Positions 14,209 to 17,215 of a stretch of DNA of 17,215 bases are shown one piece after another (within the stretch, counting starts at the first letter, position 1; the number at the start of each line of letters is the position of its first letter). The notes under the pieces are model-generated. The model saw only the letters and a program-made list of their open reading frames with translations, was not told the DNA's origin and did no database searches. Position numbers and translations under genes: made by a program. The DNA comes from a bacterium (GTDB lineage: Bacteria; Pseudomonadota; Alphaproteobacteria; Rhizobiales; Xanthobacteraceae): the NCBI GenBank assembly GCA_029946075.1, contig JAQSDT010000699.1, forward strand, positions 1 through 17,215, read 5' to 3'.

Positions 14209-16023
14209 GTGGAACGCGGCGAGCGCGCGGCATTTCTCGGCGTCGAACGGTCTCTGACCGGACGACGCTGGGCTGCGCGGCTGGTCGATGAGCGCACGGC
14301 GCTGGCGATCGCGCAGCGTCACGGATTGCCGGAGCCGGTGGCGCGGTTGCTGGCGGCGCGTGATGTCGATCTCGACGCGGTGCCGGACTTCCTCGATCCG
14401 ACGCTGCGCCGGTTCCTGCCCGATCCGTCGCATCTCAAGGACATGGATGTCGCCATCGCGCGGCTGGCGCATGCGGTGAAGGGCGGCGAGCGCATCGTGG
14501 TGTTCGGGGACTATGACGTCGATGGTGCCACCTCCTCGGCGTTGCTGCTGCGCTTCTTTCGTGCCGTCGGCGGCAATATCGGCGTCTACATTCCCGACCG
14601 GCGCAAGGAAGGCTATGGCCCCAACACCGCGGCGCTTCTGAAGCTGAAGGCCGACGGCGCGGCGGTCGTGATTACCGTCGATTGCGGCGTGACGGCCTTC
14701 GAGCCGCTGGCCGAAGCCCGGCGGGCAGGGCTCGACACCATCGTCATCGACCATCACATGGCCGAGATCGCGTTGCCCGACGCCATCGCGGTCGTCGATC
14801 CCAACCGCCTGGACGACGAGAGCCCGCACAAGCAGATGGCGGCAGTGGGCGTGGCTTTCCTCCTGGCCGTCGGCGTCAACCGGATGCTGCGCGATGCCGG
14901 CTGGTACGGCGCGGCTGATCGCACGGAACCCGATCTGCGTCAGTGGCTCGATCTCGTGGCGTTGGGCACGGTGTGCGATGTCGTGCCGCTCACCGGAGTT
15001 AACCGGGCGCTGGTTCGCCAGGGCCTCAAGGTCATGGCCGAAAGACGCAACATAGGCCTCGCAGCACTTGCCGACGTTGCCCGCCTCAAGGAGGCGCCGG
15101 AGGCTTATCACCTTGGCTTTCTGCTCGGACCCCGGGTCAATGCCGGCGGTCGCGTCGGCCAGGCCGACCTCGGCGCGCGATTGTTGTCGAGCGACGATCC
15201 GCACGAAGTGGGTGCCCTGGCGCTTCGGTTGGACGAGTTCAATGCCGAGCGGCGGGCGATCGAGCGCGATGTGCTCGATCAGGCGATCTCGCGGGTCGAG
15301 GGACTTTACGGGCCCGATCGTCGAGGCATGCCGGCAGCTCTGGTGGTCGAAAGCGACGGCTGGCATGTCGGTGTCATCGGTATCGTCGCCAGTCGGTTGG
15401 TCGAACGCTATGGCCGTCCGGCCTTCGTGATCGGCCTCGACGGCGACCTGGGCAAGGGCTCGGGCAGATCCGTGCGCGGCGTCGACCTCGGCGCGGCGGT
15501 AATTGCAGCCCGCCAGGCCGGTCTGCTGGTGAACGGAGGGGGGCATGCCATGGCGGCGGGCCTGACGGTAACCCGTGAAGCCTTGTCCGGTCTGGCGCGC
15601 TTTCTCGACGAACGCATCGGACCGCAGCTCGGCGCAGCGCCGCCGGTACGCGAACTCGGCGTCGACGCTGCTTTGTCGCCGAGTGCGGCGACCCGGGAAC
15701 TGGTCGACATGATTGAGCGTGTTGGCCCGTTCGGCGCCGGCAACGCCCTGCCGAGATTCGTTCTCACCAATACTCGGGTCAGCTACGCCCAGACGGTGGG
15801 CGAGGGCCATGTGCGCTGCACCCTGATCGGGTCGGAACGCGGCCGCGTCGAGGCGATCGCCTTCCGCGCCAACCAGACCGCGCTGGGGCCGGCCCTCCTG
15901 GATCCAGCCCGGCCGGTCCTCCATGTGGCTGGAGCCCTTCGTATCGATCGTTTCGGAGGGCGTGAAACCATTCGTCTGCAAATTGACGATGCGGCCGCCG
16001 GTGCGGGGGCGGTGCTTGCTTGA
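14209..16023 (+). CDS. recJ: Single-stranded-DNA-specific 5'-3' exonuclease RecJ
   Basis: Degrades single-stranded DNA 5' to 3' in recombination and mismatch/base-excision repair. The 604-residue product has the DHH-superfamily motifs in order: VVFGDYDVDGATSSALLL (97-114) with the metal-binding aspartates, VDCGV (157-161), and VIDHHMAE (179-186). The DHHA1 domain follows with GWHVGVIGIVASRLVERYGRP and the glycine-histidine motif GGGHAMAAG (443-451); the C-terminal OB-like domain ends the protein. Length matches alphaproteobacterial RecJ (about 590-610). The start is a GTG at 14209, only seven bases after the glpX stop; no in-frame ATG occurs before residue 79, inside conserved sequence, so GTG is strongly indicated. 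Placement behind hom and glpX suggests co-transcription. Confidence 0.96.
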   Translation: MERGERAAFLGVERSLTGRRWAARLVDERTALAIAQRHGLPEPVARLLAARDVDLDAVPDFLDPTLRRFLPDPSHLKDMDVAIARLAHAVKGGERIVVFGDYDVDGATSSALLLRFFRAVGGNIGVYIPDRRKEGYGPNTAALLKLKADGAAVVITVDCGVTAFEPLAEARRAGLDTIVIDHHMAEIALPDAIAVVDPNRLDDESPHKQMAAVGVAFLLAVGVNRMLRDAGWYGAADRTEPDLRQWLDLVALGTVCDVVPLTGVNRALVRQGLKVMAERRNIGLAALADVARLKEAPEAYHLGFLLGPRVNAGGRVGQADLGARLLSSDDPHEVGALALRLDEFNAERRAIERDVLDQAISRVEGLYGPDRRGMPAALVVESDGWHVGVIGIVASRLVERYGRPAFVIGLDGDLGKGSGRSVRGVDLGAAVIAARQAGLLVNGGGHAMAAGLTVTREALSGLARFLDERIGPQLGAAPPVRELGVDAALSPSAATRELVDMIERVGPFGAGNALPRFVLTNTRVSYAQTVGEGHVRCTLIGSERGRVEAIAFRANQTALGPALLDPARPVLHVAGALRIDRFGGRETIRLQIDDAAAGAGAVLA

Positions 16024-16067
16024 TTTCGCGGCCTCCAACCGCTACATGCAGCCGCTCTTTCGGCCTC

Positions 16068-16143
16068 GTCCCCATCGTCTAGAGGCCTAGGACACCGCCC
16101 TTTCACGGCGGCGACGCGGGTTCGAATCCCGCTGGGGACGCCA
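16068..16143 (+). tRNA. tRNA-Glu (anticodon UUC), CCA encoded
   Basis: A complete cloverleaf can be drawn. The acceptor arms GTCCCCA (16068-16074) and TGGGGAC (16133-16139) pair fully, with discriminator G16140 and encoded CCA 16141-16143. The anticodon stem CCGCC/GGCGG encloses the loop CTTTCAC, giving anticodon TTC at 16102-16104. The T arm has the canonical GGTTCGAATCC. It starts 44 bases after the recJ stop. Its 3' end is directly adjacent to an integrase gene on the same strand, so it is also the probable integration target. Confidence 0.98.
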
Positions 16144-16192
16144 ATCCATAATATCCAATAAAATCAACCTTAAATGATGCGATAGAGAGCCT

Positions 16193-16240
16193 TTCTACCG
16201 CATTCTACCGCAATCTGTTAGATTCGCTCCCTCTACCGCA
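16193..16240 (+). repeat. Three CTACCGCA direct repeats between tRNA-Glu and integrase
   Basis: TTCTACCGCA occurs twice in immediate tandem (16193-16202, 16203-16212) and a third CTACCGCA lies at 16233-16240, 17 bases before the integrase start. Spacing and location suit integrase arm-type sites or autoregulatory sites. The third copy overlaps the region where the integrase ribosome site (AAGGGA) begins. Confidence 0.75.
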
Positions 16241-16256
16241 AGGGAAACGATGGATC

Positions 16257-17215
16257 ATGGCTGAGTTGAAGGGGCTACGAAAAGAGGGAACTCGTCCATG
16301 GGCGTGGGAGAAGGCAATCCCGGCACGCTTCCGCGACCTCTTCGGAGGAATGCAGAAGCACTACGTTTCGCTGAAGACCCACGACTACGACGAGGCAGTG
16401 CGTAGGGGCATCCTCGCCAAGCGGGAGTTCGAGGAAAAGTGTGGGACTGGGTCGAGCCCCATTCAGGTCGATATCGCCACAGTGGCCGGAATCGTCTTCG
16501 AGGACGTGATGCACCGGCCGGAAGGAATGACCCCCCGGGAAGCTATAGTCCGGGGGGTGGCACGGCATAAACGGGCCGATCATCCACTGGTCCAGAGCTT
16601 CCCCGATGAGGGCCCAACCTTCGACCGGATGGCCGACATCGTCGAGAAGATGTGGAAAGCCTCCGCGATGAGCCTCCCGGAGTTGCGGCACCGGGTCACC
16701 CAGAAGTCGCTGACCTTGGAGGAGCAGGCCGTGGAGTGGGTCAAGACCAAGCCCCCCCTAACCGCGAAGACCATCGACCAATACATCCACGATGTCGGTA
16801 TGTTCTCCCGCTGGTACGAGGGATCAAGGAATGAACTTGCTCTAGGAGCGGCGATCAACCGAAGGGACGCGAACGACTTCGTCCTCCATCGGATGAAGGC
16901 GAACGAGTCCAAGAGCACGATCATGCGTCGTCTCGCGGGGCTGATGGTCTACAAGTCCGGCCAGTTCTCCGACGACAACCCCTTCGCCAACGTTACCAGC
17001 CGTATCGATATTCACGGTCCCCGGAGGGTGATTCGCGACTTCAGCGATCCAGAGGTCCGGCTCCTGTTCAAGGAATCCAAGGAGTGTGACATCAACGTTC
17101 AATGGGTTACCCGGCTCGCTCTCTACACGGGTATGCGGTTGAACGAGATGTGCACGCTCCGGACCGATGACCTCGTTTCCGTGCAGATCGGCAAGGAGAA
17201 GGTCTGGTACCTACA
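16257..17215 (+). CDS. Tyrosine recombinase / phage-type integrase (3' end missing)
   Basis: Site-specific recombinase that would integrate and excise the element at tRNA-Glu. From ATG 16257 the frame is open for 319 codons to the right edge without a stop. Residues about 1-60 form an N-terminal part beginning MAELKGLRKEGTRPWAWEK, with KHYVSLKTHDYDEAVRRGIL resembling the arm-binding starts of phage integrases. Residues about 150-250 form the helical core-binding domain (SLTLEEQAVEWVKTKPP, TIDQYIHDVGMFSRWYEG). The catalytic domain begins at about 258 (VIRDFSDPEVRLLFKE) and holds the first catalytic arginine, Arg294, in LYTGMRLNEMCTLRTDDL. The remaining His-x-x-Arg and Tyr motifs lie beyond the window. 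Frequent ggg, agg, cta and gga codons differ from the neighbours and suit foreign origin. The start has AAGGGA eleven bases upstream; a four-codon frame overlaps it (16250-16264). Confidence 0.9.
   Translation, partial: MAELKGLRKEGTRPWAWEKAIPARFRDLFGGMQKHYVSLKTHDYDEAVRRGILAKREFEEKCGTGSSPIQVDIATVAGIVFEDVMHRPEGMTPREAIVRGVARHKRADHPLVQSFPDEGPTFDRMADIVEKMWKASAMSLPELRHRVTQKSLTLEEQAVEWVKTKPPLTAKTIDQYIHDVGMFSRWYEGSRNELALGAAINRRDANDFVLHRMKANESKSTIMRRLAGLMVYKSGQFSDDNPFANVTSRIDIHGPRRVIRDFSDPEVRLLFKESKECDINVQWVTRLALYTGMRLNEMCTLRTDDLVSVQIGKEKVWYL

Larger units (their letters stand above)
16144..17215 (+). mobile_element. Left end of an integrative element inserted at tRNA-Glu (continues beyond window)
   Basis: Immediately after the tRNA CCA the sequence becomes visibly AT-rich (16144-16200) against a GC-rich background. 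Short direct repeats follow, then a tyrosine recombinase gene pointing away from the tRNA. That order, tRNA 3' end, arm-site-like repeats, integrase, is the classical attL side of a genomic island or prophage. The crossover core presumably lies within the tRNA T arm to CCA, regenerated by the element. The far end and the duplicated core (attR) lie outside the window, so size and cargo are unknown. Confidence 0.75.

Noticed and set aside
14173..16038. 621-residue open frame antisense to recJ
   Set aside because: RecJ carries all DHH and DHHA1 motifs on the plus strand; the antisense frame is featureless.
16275..16924. Minus-strand open frames over the integrase (16275-16691 and 16580-16924)
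   Set aside because: They overlap the continuous plus-strand integrase frame, which has the Arg I motif; the minus frames show no family signature.

Overview
The window reads as high-GC chromosomal DNA of an alphaproteobacterium. The evidence is a Bug/TctC-type solute receptor, a class I PHA synthase, an rplM-rpsI pair behind a TTGACA-N17-CATAAG promoter, and the gene order alaC-like aminotransferase, hom, glpX, recJ. A Rhodospirillales or Reyranella-like host is my guess from gene style only; nothing in the sequence proves the genus. Most of the window is ordinary core and catabolic genome. The right end (from about 16.14 kb) is the left edge of an integrated element.

Layout. 1-650 (-): 5' part of a periplasmic Bug/TctC receptor running off the left edge. 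821-2560: an acyl-CoA-type cluster in which two hotdog thioesterases (+) flank a crotonase-fold protein (-); the crotonase lacks both classical catalytic glutamates and resembles the ECHDC3 group. 2622-3688: promoter, rplM, rpsI and a strong hairpin terminator. 3726-5881: a gamma-carbonic-anhydrase-like hexapeptide-repeat protein and a GMC flavin oxidoreductase 8 bp apart. 5882-6225: 344 bp with no convincing gene, holding terminator-like hairpins, a perfect palindrome and a loose group of DnaA-box-like 9-mers. 6226-8040 (-): phaC.

8234-10591 (+): the least ordinary protein, a predicted lipoprotein with a charged helix, a long Pro/Ala-rich region carrying six spaced copies of a DPNKAFVPPPGW-type motif, and a C-terminal OmpA-like domain. 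It is followed closely by an AlaC-like aminotransferase, homoserine dehydrogenase, class II fructose-1,6-bisphosphatase and RecJ, all on the + strand and probably at least partly co-transcribed.

16068-16143: tRNA-Glu(UUC) with encoded CCA. Directly behind it come an AT-rich stretch, three copies of a CTACCGCA motif and a tyrosine recombinase open to the right edge. This is the usual arrangement of an island or prophage integrated at a tRNA 3' end; the cargo lies outside the window.

How the genes work together: the left third suggests uptake of an organic acid and acyl-CoA turnover, phaC stores acyl-CoA carbon as polyester, and hom/glpX/alaC serve amino-acid synthesis and gluconeogenesis. No complete defence or other new multi-gene system is visible. 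The best candidates for something undescribed are the repeat lipoprotein and the contents of the element beyond the right edge.
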